From CAYNYI01 sp964401455 (lineage in GTDB: Bacteria; Fibrobacterota; OXYB2-FULL-49-7; CAYNYI01), in the NCBI GenBank assembly GCA_964401455.1, contig CAYNYI010000021.1, forward strand, positions 1-31,087: a DNA stretch of 31,087 nt, in the 5' to 3' direction. Each line of letters begins with the position of its first letter. The first letter of the stretch is position 1. A program made the translations under genes and the position numbers. The notes under the pieces were generated by a model, which worked only from the letters and a program-made list of their open reading frames with translations, was not told the origin of the DNA and ran no database searches. Below, piece by piece: positions 21,949-29,743 of the stretch.

Positions 21949-24123
21949 TCAGGTCTTATGCGCCCTGTAATAATGGTAATAGTATTTATAATAGCCGTAT
22001 GAAGAATATTTGTGCGTGAGGTCAATATCATTCAGGACGCCTCCCACAAGATGCGCCTTTACATTGTTAAAGTTCCCGATAGCCCTCTGCGCCACTTCTT
22101 CCTCTGTTTCCCCGGCCCGGACAACCAGTATTACTCCGTCTATTATCGCTGAGAGCAGTACCGCGTCGGTTACCGCCAGAACAGGCGGTGTGTCGAACAT
22201 TATAAGATCGAATTTCTCTTCGAGTATTTTAAGAATCTCACCGAATTTTTTGGATCCAAGCAGTTCGGAGGGATTAGGGGTGAAACGGCCGGCGGTAATT
22301 ACATTCAGCTCTTTATTTTTCGGAATTTTTACTATGCTGAAAGGGTCTGTTCCCTCTACAAAAAGGTCTGAAAATCCTCTTTCTCTTTCAAGTTGAAAGA
22401 GGTGATGAATAACCGGTCTTCTAAGGTCCGAATCCACAAGCAGGACCTTCTTTCCCATCTCCGCGCAGGCAAGCGCCAAATTTGCCACCGAAAGCGACTT
22501 TCCCTCATGTGGTCCGGACGAAGAGACAAGTATGGATTTGAGGGGCTTGTCCGGTGAGGAAAAGAAAAGATTGGTCCTTAAGGAACGGTAGGCTTCGGAT
22601 ATGATAGAATCTTCTTCATGAAAATTGATAAGCTGTTTCGGGTATATCTTTACGGTATCGGGTTTCTCGTCCTTGCCTTTTCTTTTTATTATTGTTTTTT
22701 CTTCTCCCTCTTCGTCTTTCTTTAAATCGAAATGCGGAATAGTTCCTATTACCGCGAGTCCGAGTTTCTTTTCCATGGCATCCGTGGTTTTTATTGTTGT
22801 ATCGAGCGATTCATAGAAATAGGCGCCGCCAAAACCCAATATAAGTCCGGCTATAATTCCTATAACAAAATAGACGGCCTTGTTTTTTTTATCGGGTCTG
22901 GAAGGGAACTCCGCGTGATCGATTATTTTCAATCCTCCTGTAATGCTCGCTTTTTCTATCTTGGCTTCCTCAAGTTTTTCAAGGAGAATGTCATAGGTGT
23001 CTCCGTAAACCTTTACAGCTCTCTGATGCTTTTTGAGTTCTAGCGACTGCTTTACCAGTTCGGGGTTTTTGTTTTTGTATTGTTTTATTCTGCGCTCATA
23101 TGTGCCGATTTGTTTGTTGAGCAAATTAAGGTCCATCTGCTGCTGGAGTTTTTCTTTTCTGAGTTCCTGCCACTGCGAAACGAGACGGTAATCATAATTG
23201 GAGTCGCTTTTTTCTTTGCGACTTATGTTGACAAGCTGCTGTTCGAGTTCCTCTATTTCTTTAAGCAGATGTGAGGATGTCGAAAGGTTGACCCCTATTG
23301 ACTCAAGCCTCTGCTTCTGCTTCTCTTTTTCTCTTAATTTTTCATTTATTCTTTTATACTCGGCGTTTTCAGCCTCTTTTTCGGGTTTTAATTTCTTTTC
23401 GACTTCCCGAAGCTGGCTGACAGTTGCGGAATAGACCGCGTCTTTAAGAGTAGCCTGTCTTCTGAGTTGCTGATAAATATTCTGCAGGTTTTCAAGGTCG
23501 TCCGCGACACCGGAAGAAAGCAGACCAATCTCGTCACGAAAAAGCTGATATTCACTCTCCGACTGGGCAAGTTTTCGTTTAATAATCTCAAGTTGGTCCT
23601 CTATCTGGCGAACCCGGTTGCTTGCTTCCTCAGCTACAACCGATTTACATTTTTCGATAAAAATATCGGTTCCGTATTTTGCAAGATTGAAGGCGAGTTC
23701 CGGGTTTTCCGCCCGGGTGTTTATATTAAGAAAAGAATGAAAACTTGATTCCGAGAGAAACATATGGGTTTTTATGTATTCGGCGGCACGGCTTGGGGTA
23801 GAATCGACCGGCAGAGCGTCGTAACCCAGAGAATCCGCTACTTCGAGAAGAAAAGAACGGCTGCTGAAAATACCCATGTAGTAGTTAAAGGAGCGTCTTG
23901 ACGGACCGAACCTGTCGGAAAGTATTCCGGCAGCGGCATCGTCTTTGCTAACTATTGTTGTATATGCGCTGTAAATGTCAGGAATTTTATGAGTATATAT
24001 AAAGATTGGTATCTGTATCAGAAAAAGTATTCCGAGAATAAGGAACTTACGCCTGGAAATGAGGCCTAAATACTCCTTTAGGGTATTTTCCTGTTCAATC
24101 TGGTTGTTCCTGACATTTTCCAT
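21949..24123 (-). CDS. Wzz/Wzc-type polysaccharide co-polymerase with BY-kinase domain
   Basis: Inner-membrane protein that controls capsule/exopolysaccharide polymerisation and export and autophosphorylates on tyrosine. 724 residues. Membrane helices near 28-46 and 425-447 (VYFVIGIIAGLILGFGGAYF) flank a long periplasmic coiled coil (about 150-395). The cytoplasmic kinase has Walker A SSSGPHEGKS (Lys542), Walker A' VLLVDSDLRRP and Walker B LIMFDTPP. The C-terminal 20 residues hold nine tyrosines (SSYGYYKYYYHYY), the autophosphorylation cluster. Co-polymerase and kinase are on one chain, as in proteobacterial Wzc. It lies 24 bp after the SLBB exporter gene, its natural partner. No polymerase, flippase or priming transferase is within the window. 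Confidence 0.95.
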   Translation of the reverse strand: MENVRNNQIEQENTLKEYLGLISRRKFLILGILFLIQIPIFIYTHKIPDIYSAYTTIVSKDDAAAGILSDRFGPSRRSFNYYMGIFSSRSFLLEVADSLGYDALPVDSTPSRAAEYIKTHMFLSESSFHSFLNINTRAENPELAFNLAKYGTDIFIEKCKSVVAEEASNRVRQIEDQLEIIKRKLAQSESEYQLFRDEIGLLSSGVADDLENLQNIYQQLRRQATLKDAVYSATVSQLREVEKKLKPEKEAENAEYKRINEKLREKEKQKQRLESIGVNLSTSSHLLKEIEELEQQLVNISRKEKSDSNYDYRLVSQWQELRKEKLQQQMDLNLLNKQIGTYERRIKQYKNKNPELVKQSLELKKHQRAVKVYGDTYDILLEKLEEAKIEKASITGGLKIIDHAEFPSRPDKKNKAVYFVIGIIAGLILGFGGAYFYESLDTTIKTTDAMEKKLGLAVIGTIPHFDLKKDEEGEEKTIIKRKGKDEKPDTVKIYPKQLINFHEEDSIISEAYRSLRTNLFFSSPDKPLKSILVSSSGPHEGKSLSVANLALACAEMGKKVLLVDSDLRRPVIHHLFQLERERGFSDLFVEGTDPFSIVKIPKNKELNVITAGRFTPNPSELLGSKKFGEILKILEEKFDLIMFDTPPVLAVTDAVLLSAIIDGVILVVRAGETEEEVAQRAIGNFNNVKAHLVGGVLNDIDLTHKYSSYGYYKYYYHYYRAHKT

Positions 24124-24147
24124 AATCTGCTGTCCGGAGTCTGAGGA

Positions 24148-25050
24148 TTATTCCGCAGTACGGTATATAAGAAATAAAAGCGTAATGACCGTGGTTATGT
24201 CACGCACGAAAGACATAAGGCTTCCCCATGTAATTGTCTTTTCATAGACATAAATTACATCGCCTTCTTTAGCGGAGGGTATATCCTCTGAAACTCCTCC
24301 GTCCCGGTCAAGGTATTTTTGGATGTCGATAATGGAGTCGGTCCTTTTGTCCCCGCTGCCTGAGATATGGCGGACTTTTCTGAAATTAGCATTGTCGGCC
24401 GGGCCGCCGGCCATATGTATCATGTCCAGGATTGTAGCGTCGGCATAATGACTGTGTGCTCCGGGCTTTCTGACGGCACCGCGCACCATCACTTTTTTTG
24501 TGGAACGGCTTTTGGTAATTATATAGGTGTCATTATTTTTAACAGAGGGTAAAAGAGATATTTCTCCCGTGGTGAAGAACTTTTCAAGGTTTATAAACTG
24601 GGCATCCAAGTCATTCTGGCCCTCTCTCAGAAGCTTTATCTTTTCAAGGTCGGCGTATTCTGTTACTCCTCCGGCGAGTTTAAGTACTTCCTGAATTGAG
24701 CCTTTCTGGGGGGCCTCCATTCTGCCGGGGTTTTTTACCTGGCCGAGTACCGTCACGCTTATTTTCGCTTCGGGCTCTATTGTAACCAGAACAAAAGGAT
24801 TCTCTATATTTTTGGCAAGCCTCAGAGTAAGCTGATCCATCAGCTCCGAGGTGGTCATATTGGCGACATTCCTGTCGGAATAGAGGGGGTAGTCTATGCG
24901 GCCGCTTTCATCCACAATAACTGTTCTTGAAAGCGCTTCTTCTTCTTTTACCACGATATTAAGAACATCGCCCCTTTTTATAACCGTGGCGTTTCCGGAG
25001 AAAAAGAACCCTGTAAGGGTAATTATAAAAAGAAGGTGTGAAAATTTCAT
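24148..25050 (-). CDS. SLBB-domain polysaccharide export protein (Wza-like)
   Basis: Outer-membrane export channel component. 300 residues. A signal peptide covers about 1-21. The Poly_export domain follows (VIKRGDVLNIVV ... GRIDYPLYSDRNV), then two SLBB domains (ISVTVLGQVKNPGRME, about 92-150, and KVMVRGAVRKPGAHSHY, about 185-245). There is no lipobox cysteine, unlike E. coli Wza. A C-terminal hydrophobic helix (SLMSFVRDITTVITLLFLIY) is present, and could be the membrane-spanning barrel helix as in Wza. It lies between the TonB/AgmX-like gene (8 bp) and the BY-kinase gene (24 bp). Confidence 0.93.
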   Translation of the reverse strand: MKFSHLLFIITLTGFFFSGNATVIKRGDVLNIVVKEEEALSRTVIVDESGRIDYPLYSDRNVANMTTSELMDQLTLRLAKNIENPFVLVTIEPEAKISVTVLGQVKNPGRMEAPQKGSIQEVLKLAGGVTEYADLEKIKLLREGQNDLDAQFINLEKFFTTGEISLLPSVKNNDTYIITKSRSTKKVMVRGAVRKPGAHSHYADATILDMIHMAGGPADNANFRKVRHISGSGDKRTDSIIDIQKYLDRDGGVSEDIPSAKEGDVIYVYEKTITWGSLMSFVRDITTVITLLFLIYRTAE

Positions 25051-25058
25051 TTCGGCCT

Positions 25059-26072
25059 TTATGCTCCTACCTGAAAAAGCAGGGGCAGCGTTATTTTAAA
25101 GTCTCCCTTGTCGTCTATCGGTCCAAAACGCCACAACTTTATGCGGCGAACAATATCTCTTTCAAATTCCTTGTTATTTGTGGTATTCTCAAGGACAACG
25201 ATGTCAAATACTTTCCCGGAAGGCAGTATGGTGAACCTGATTGTGAGTTTCCCTGATAGGTCCGGAAACCTTTTCAACCAACGGTTATGCACAAGCCGGA
25301 GTCTGCGCTGTTGTTCTCGGATGGTTTTTGTTATAGAACTCTGACTGCGGTTTCCCGTGCTGGCCACATCACCTTTAAACTCGGGTTTTTTAAAAGAAAC
25401 AGAACCGATCTTCTTCAGATTAATTGAAGGGCCCTCGTCGGAGAGTAGATTCTTTATTCCGGAGCCTTTCGAGACGCCGGCTTTGATATCCTTTGAGGCA
25501 AGCCCTTTGCGGGAAGATGTTTTAGCTATGTCTTCCTCTGTAGTCAACCCTCCGCGTCCGGCTAGCATATTGTCGAGGTCGAATTTTTTGGCCCTGGTGC
25601 CTGCCAGCATATCTTTGGCTCCGAAGCTGGTACTTCTGGAACTGGAGCCTTTTCCGACAAGGAGCTGCATCAGCTGTGAACTCTGGATTTTCTTCTGGGT
25701 TGTTCTGGCTCTGCGCGCTATATTCTGTCGCGCTTTTTTCTTTGTATACTGCTTGTATTCTTCGGTACCTTCATCGGGGACTTCTTGTTTTTCTTCGGCG
25801 GCTGACTGTTCGGCGGCGGCAGCCTGTTGCCGGACTTCGGGTTTCGGTTTGTCCATGATCACCTTTACCAGGCGTTCCGGTATTTTCTCTATTGTTACTT
25901 CTTGCTGTTTTATATCCATAGAGCCGAGCCATGCCATAAGGGCAAGGTGTGCCAGAAAAGAAAAAAGAAATATAAGTAGGAACCGCTTATCGTGGCCCGT
26001 GCCTATAAGAGGGCCTTTTAAGTCTTTAGGGGCAATGGATCCGCCGCCGCTGTGTACGAGTTTATGCGCCAT
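25059..26072 (-). CDS. TonB/AgmX-like energy-coupling protein
   Basis: 337 residues, single-pass. The short cytoplasmic N-terminus precedes one membrane helix (FLLIFLFSFLAHLALMAWLG, about 31-50). A periplasmic linker is Lys/Ala/Gln-rich, then carries short repeats around DMLAGTRAKK and NMLAGRGG. The C-terminal 90 residues (LRLVHNRWLKRFPDLSGKLT, then FTILPSGKVFDIVVLENT, then DIVRRIKLWRFGPI) fit the TonB C-terminal fold and especially the AgmX/PglI C-terminal domain known from myxobacterial gliding proteins. In context it would connect the ExbB/ExbD motor to an outer-membrane partner, here possibly the SLBB exporter encoded next. That coupling is inference. Confidence 0.85.
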   Translation of the reverse strand: MAHKLVHSGGGSIAPKDLKGPLIGTGHDKRFLLIFLFSFLAHLALMAWLGSMDIKQQEVTIEKIPERLVKVIMDKPKPEVRQQAAAAEQSAAEEKQEVPDEGTEEYKQYTKKKARQNIARRARTTQKKIQSSQLMQLLVGKGSSSRSTSFGAKDMLAGTRAKKFDLDNMLAGRGGLTTEEDIAKTSSRKGLASKDIKAGVSKGSGIKNLLSDEGPSINLKKIGSVSFKKPEFKGDVASTGNRSQSSITKTIREQQRRLRLVHNRWLKRFPDLSGKLTIRFTILPSGKVFDIVVLENTTNNKEFERDIVRRIKLWRFGPIDDKGDFKITLPLLFQVGA

Positions 26073-26077
26073 ATCTA

Positions 26078-26599
26078 TTACTGTTTCTTTATTACCGCCA
26101 GAGAGAAATTATTGAATTCTTCCTGACCGGCCGTGTAAATTATCTTCTGCAGTAATCTGAATTTGATTTTTTTATCCGCCTGTATAACAATATCTCCGGT
26201 AAATTCCATGCTTGTTGAGTTTTCGGCTATTTGTCTTGTCAGGGCACGTCTTTTGGATAAAGCACTCGCCAGCTCCGGTATTATATATTCACTGCTTTCG
26301 ATTGCTTCTTTCGAGGACGCGACTTCGACGCCCTCAACCAAAATGCTTTTCTTGGTTACAGAAACATTGGTTGCCAGTTTACCTTTTTCGGTGGCTGTTG
26401 ACGAAGGCAGCACAAGCCCCTCTGTCATAGTTACAATCTCACCTTCAGCCGAGAAACTTTTTATAAGGAATACGAGAAGGACCGTCATTATGTCTATCAG
26501 GGAGGTAAGCTGAAGTTTGGGGGCCTCCATAGCGCCGCCACGGCTCTGTTTAGACTTTTTGGCTTTTATTTTTCGTACTCTTGAGACCGGATGGCTCAT
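26078..26599 (-). CDS. ExbD/TolR-family protein 2 (keeps membrane Asp)
   Basis: 173 residues. A basic cytoplasmic N-terminus (KIKAKKSKQSR) precedes one membrane helix, LTSLIDIMTVLLVFLIKSF, in which Asp36 matches the conserved proton-path aspartate of ExbD/TolR. The periplasmic domain ends with IVIQADKKIKFRLLQKIIYTAGQEEF, the typical ExbD peptidoglycan-binding fold element. The start codon shares one base with the STAS stop (TGATG), so translation is coupled. It is the second of two ExbD-like genes. Confidence 0.92.
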   Translation of the reverse strand: MSHPVSRVRKIKAKKSKQSRGGAMEAPKLQLTSLIDIMTVLLVFLIKSFSAEGEIVTMTEGLVLPSSTATEKGKLATNVSVTKKSILVEGVEVASSKEAIESSEYIIPELASALSKRRALTRQIAENSTSMEFTGDIVIQADKKIKFRLLQKIIYTAGQEEFNNFSLAVIKKQ

Positions 26600-26916
26600 C
26601 AGTCTCCCTCTTTCTCTAGTATTGTTATGACCTTATTGAGCTTTGTGTTTTCAAAAAGTTCCGATATATAAAGGTTTGTTCCTGAAACAAAAAGGTCGCC
26701 GCCTTTGCCAACGGCTATTTTTTTATTGAAAACAATTATTCCGAGGGCCGAAGAATCCATAAATTCAACCCCGGCAAGATTAAGAACAATGGTTGTATTG
26801 CCGTCTTCGAACGATTTTCTGATGGCTTCCATCAGTTTCATCGATTGTTCATTGCTGATGTGTCCTGTCGCTGTTATTTCGCTTTTCCCGGATTTCGAGT
26901 TATATTTAACCGCCAC
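26599..26916 (-). CDS. STAS-domain protein, anti-anti-sigma factor type
   Basis: 105 residues, a complete single STAS domain of the SpoIIAA/RsbV type. The conserved phosphorylation loop reads EFMDSSALGIIV (Ser55/Ser56), matching the MDSSGLG signature. Such proteins bind a kinase-like anti-sigma factor and are switched by serine phosphorylation. Neither a kinase nor a PP2C phosphatase is in the window. It overlaps ExbD 1 by 11 bp and ExbD 2 by 1 bp, so it is tightly built into the motor operon and may regulate the motor or report on it rather than control a sigma factor. Confidence 0.92.
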   Translation of the reverse strand: MAVKYNSKSGKSEITATGHISNEQSMKLMEAIRKSFEDGNTTIVLNLAGVEFMDSSALGIIVFNKKIAVGKGGDLFVSGTNLYISELFENTKLNKVITILEKEGD

Positions 26917-27403
26917 TTGTTACTCCTGCTGAAAGACCTATGTTGGGAAATTTACTTTCTCTGCATATATCCATAGTCTGTATTATATCGTCATATATCA
27001 CTTCCTGCCCGGCAAGCAGAATCACATCCTCATGGGAAGGGTAGTCCCTTTTTACACTCTGGAGAAAATCTTTTAGTTTTTTAAAGTCATAGCTTCCGCC
27101 TGCCGTTTTGTTTATTCTGAAGCGTCTGTTTGTCCCTGTTATTGTAAATCCGCTGTCGGAGGATATAATAACCGTGAGTTCCAGTTTCTTTTCCTGCGGA
27201 GCCTGCTCCTGCGATTCCCCTCCTCCCTCGGCTGCCGGGGGAAGCGAGAACTGTATTACCGCGATCTGGGTAAATACTGCCATCGATACAAGAAACGGTA
27301 TCAGTATTACCAGTATGTTCATGACCGGTGTTACATCAAGGTCTGTTTCCTCAACATTCGCGCTGGCCGCTTTATCTTTTCGTTTTGAAGGTGCGAATGA
27401 CAT
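26906..27403 (-). CDS. ExbD/TolR-family protein 1 (membrane Asp replaced by Asn)
   Basis: 165 residues. After a short basic N-terminus the single membrane helix reads LDVTPVMNILVILIPFLVSMAVF. In ExbD/TolR the pattern is TPxxD; here Asn29 stands in the place of the aspartate essential for proton flow. The periplasmic domain begins after a Pro/Gly/Glu linker (AAEGGGESQEQAP) and ends with VILLAGQEVIYDDIIQTMDI, the usual ExbD element. AAGGAAA precedes the ATG. With ExbD 2 it would make a mixed dimer in the ExbB pore with a single charged residue. Confidence 0.9.
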   Translation of the reverse strand: MSFAPSKRKDKAASANVEETDLDVTPVMNILVILIPFLVSMAVFTQIAVIQFSLPPAAEGGGESQEQAPQEKKLELTVIISSDSGFTITGTNRRFRINKTAGGSYDFKKLKDFLQSVKRDYPSHEDVILLAGQEVIYDDIIQTMDICRESKFPNIGLSAGVTSGG

Positions 27404-27431
27404 CGCTTATTTTCCTTTTTCTGAGAAAACC

Positions 27432-28067
27432 TTACTGGTTTGTGCGTTGAAGGAACAGAAAGTTTAAGAGCCTGACCGAACTTTCGTCGATTTCCTCAAT
27501 GAGTGAATTCGCCTTGGAGCCGAGTATTGAGAAAGCTATCAGGCATGGTATAGCCGCAATCAGACCATATGCAGTGGTATTCATGGCCATTGATATACCG
27601 CGGGCCAAAAGCTCGGCTTTCTGAGATGGATCCGCCGCAGCGAGAGATCCGAAAGAAGCTATAAGTCCGGTAATGGTTCCGAGAAGTCCGGTCAGTGTCG
27701 CTATATTACCGAGTAAAGAAAGATAGTGGACTCTTTTTTGAATTCTTGGTATTTCACGCAAAGCGGTTTCGTCAACCGCATTCTGGATTTCCTCGTTTTT
27801 GAGTCCCTGCTCAAAATGCCACAGGGCCGACTCGAGTATCACCGCGAGCGGGGATTTATTTGAAGCGGCGAGTTTCCTCGCGTCCGAAACTTTTCCGCCG
27901 CGGATGTTTTTTGTTATGCCGGTAAGAAGAAGCTTGGCGTTTACTCTGCACTTGATGTAGTAGTAATACAGACGTTCAAGGATAATCGCAACGGCGACCG
28001 CAAAGACAAACGTTATGAAATACATGGCAGGGCCGCCCTCTTGGAACTTCTGAGCTATGAACTGCAT
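27432..28067 (-). CDS. MotA/TolQ/ExbB-family proton channel protein
   Basis: 211 residues in the inner membrane. Membrane helices lie near 14-34, about 115-140 (LSLLGNIATLTGLLGTITGLIASF) and about 155-180 (AYGLIAAIPCLIAFSIL). The second has the conserved TLTGLLGTITG and the third the TTAYGLIAAIP signature of ExbB/TolQ, which line the proton path. AAGGAG precedes the ATG. It is the first gene of the seven-gene operon ending with the BY-kinase. One ExbB with two ExbDs is the same composition as AglR with AglQ and AglS of Myxococcus. Confidence 0.94.
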   Translation of the reverse strand: MQFIAQKFQEGGPAMYFITFVFAVAVAIILERLYYYYIKCRVNAKLLLTGITKNIRGGKVSDARKLAASNKSPLAVILESALWHFEQGLKNEEIQNAVDETALREIPRIQKRVHYLSLLGNIATLTGLLGTITGLIASFGSLAAADPSQKAELLARGISMAMNTTAYGLIAAIPCLIAFSILGSKANSLIEEIDESSVRLLNFLFLQRTNQ

Positions 28068-28117
28068 TAGATTACTCCTTGGATTTTATAGACTGAATTA
28101 TCGCTTTTCAGATTATT

Positions 28118-28147
28118 AAAATAAGCTGATCATTAAGTATATGTCAA
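28118..28147 (-). promoter_or_regulatory. Predicted sigma-70-type promoter of the motor/export operon
   Basis: The minus strand has a perfect TTGACA (28147-28142), an 18-base spacer and TATTTT (28123-28118). The start would be near 28111, giving a leader of about 43 nt to the ExbB ATG. The 113-bp gap to the glycosyltransferase gene shows no terminator, so some read-through is possible. Confidence 0.6.
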
Positions 28148-28180
28148 TGTTTTTCAGTAATATATGGATTTTAGTTCGCT

Positions 28181-29737
28181 TCAATCCAGAAGCAGTCTGA
28201 GGCTTTCCGGAGTGAAAAAAGATTCAGCGAGGTTTTTCCCGAAAGCCGGCGCGTCAAAATCCCGGCTTTCAAGACCGTCGGGAGATTCCAGAAGACTTTT
28301 TACATTTTCTGCGTATTTGCCAAGCCCGAGTTCTTTTCTGATTTTATCCTCTATAAGGGGCCAGTCATGGTATTTATTGAAGAATTCTTCAGAGATGTAT
28401 TCATTTATAAAGGGGTTCGCCCCGAGGACCTTTTCTTTGTTCTGCAGCATTGGACCAAAGAGATCAAGCTGGGCATCGGATGAAAGATATGAAAACGGGA
28501 CAAATTCTTCTGAAAAGATATCTTTTATTCTCTCCATGCATGACGAGGCTATCGGCGCGGGAATTCCAAGTGCAGCCGAGGTCTTTTCTATTTTAATTCT
28601 GTATTGTTCCGTCATTCGTTTTTTGAGGCTCATATCCACGGGTATCATGAGATTGTCATAATATCCGTGGGGAAGTCCGGGTATAATCCGCGAGAATTCC
28701 TCGCAAACACCGAGTTTTTTTGCTATAAGGGGTCTGCGGTAAAAAACAGATTCAATAAACGGCAGTCCGAAGCCCTCCATAACTGAGCTCATACCGAGCG
28801 CCGAGGATATTTCTGTCAGCTCCAGCATGGAATAGCGGGTGCCGATAAGTTCAGGGCCGAAACCTCCGATGCCTCTCGCATGTTTTCTGAAAACCCTGTG
28901 GACCTTTTTCTGGTATTCCATGTCCTTATCCATGTCTGACGGAAGAGTTAAAAACAGCGTCGCGGGCTTCTCCGGCAGGGCCGCGAGTGCCGCCAGTTCT
29001 AAAAGGTTCTTTCGTCTTATGGTTCTCCCCATAAACAACAGTACCGGCGACTCCGGGTTATACTTGAAACCTTTCGATTTCGCATAGCTGGAAATATCTT
29101 TTTTCAGGTCTTTGCCCGGGTATTCTTTTTTAGAGAAGTCTCTTTTTCTCACGGCATTTGGCAGGTATTTAATATTCGCCGCCGGCATTCCTGAACTAAT
29201 GAAATTGGTCCTGTCCGTTTTATTTATTACGAGCCATTTGGTTCCGGGAGAAATGAAATAGTAACCCTTTCCCAGCTTTTCCCGCATAAGTTTTATATTT
29301 GCCCAGCGGCCCTGTTCCGCATTGTCGTGAACGTGCAGCCATATTTTTTGTCCCGGGTTTTGAAGTGCGAAATCCCTGAATGCTTTCATTATGCAGGGGT
29401 TAAGGCCTATTGATGGATTTTGGGGCCAGAAAACGGTTTCGGGAGCTGCAAGCTCATTAAGAAGTGTCTTGAGATCCTCGGTGCATTGCTCAAGATCGGA
29501 TATTCCCTGCCCCCAGAAACCCAGGGAGGGGTGTTCTATTTTTACGATTCTTATTTCGGGTTCAATCCTGCTTCTAAGAGAATTAAAAAACCATTCACTG
29601 CCGGATAAGTCCCCGGCTGCTATTGTGAGTGCCGATTTTATTAGTCCTGCTTCCGAAAGAGCGAGAATGCTGTTAAGTATTGTGGCGGAGACACCGCCCC
29701 TTTTTAGGTGGTAATGAAAATAAACGGGATTGAACAT
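28181..29737 (-). CDS. GT-B glycosyltransferase (GT4/GT1-like)
   Basis: 518 residues, soluble. The N-terminal Rossmann lobe opens with YFHYHLKRGGVSATILNS, the glycine-rich acceptor-side loop. The C-terminal lobe has VLLFMGRTIRRKNLLELAAL and SSVMEGFGLPFIES, the EX7E-type donor-binding motif of retaining GT4 enzymes. The last 130 residues (SSDAQLDLFGPM and after) are an extra helical tail. Donor and acceptor are unknown. It follows the GT-A gene by 6 bp, with its ribosome site inside that gene, so the two should be made together and may act on the same small glycoside or polymer. Confidence 0.85.
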   Translation of the reverse strand: MFNPVYFHYHLKRGGVSATILNSILALSEAGLIKSALTIAAGDLSGSEWFFNSLRSRIEPEIRIVKIEHPSLGFWGQGISDLEQCTEDLKTLLNELAAPETVFWPQNPSIGLNPCIMKAFRDFALQNPGQKIWLHVHDNAEQGRWANIKLMREKLGKGYYFISPGTKWLVINKTDRTNFISSGMPAANIKYLPNAVRKRDFSKKEYPGKDLKKDISSYAKSKGFKYNPESPVLLFMGRTIRRKNLLELAALAALPEKPATLFLTLPSDMDKDMEYQKKVHRVFRKHARGIGGFGPELIGTRYSMLELTEISSALGMSSVMEGFGLPFIESVFYRRPLIAKKLGVCEEFSRIIPGLPHGYYDNLMIPVDMSLKKRMTEQYRIKIEKTSAALGIPAPIASSCMERIKDIFSEEFVPFSYLSSDAQLDLFGPMLQNKEKVLGANPFINEYISEEFFNKYHDWPLIEDKIRKELGLGKYAENVKSLLESPDGLESRDFDAPAFGKNLAESFFTPESLRLLLD

Positions 29738-29743
29738 GTTTTA

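Noticed and set aside
21938..21951. Small hairpin TGAAC-GACG-GTTCA between the convergent PHP and BY-kinase genes
   Set aside because: A five-base stem with no T-run on either side is too weak to call a terminator.
25357..26115. 252-codon plus-strand ORF, and a similar one at 1297-2058
   Set aside because: They are antisense to clear TonB/AgmX-like and histidine kinase genes and have no family features.
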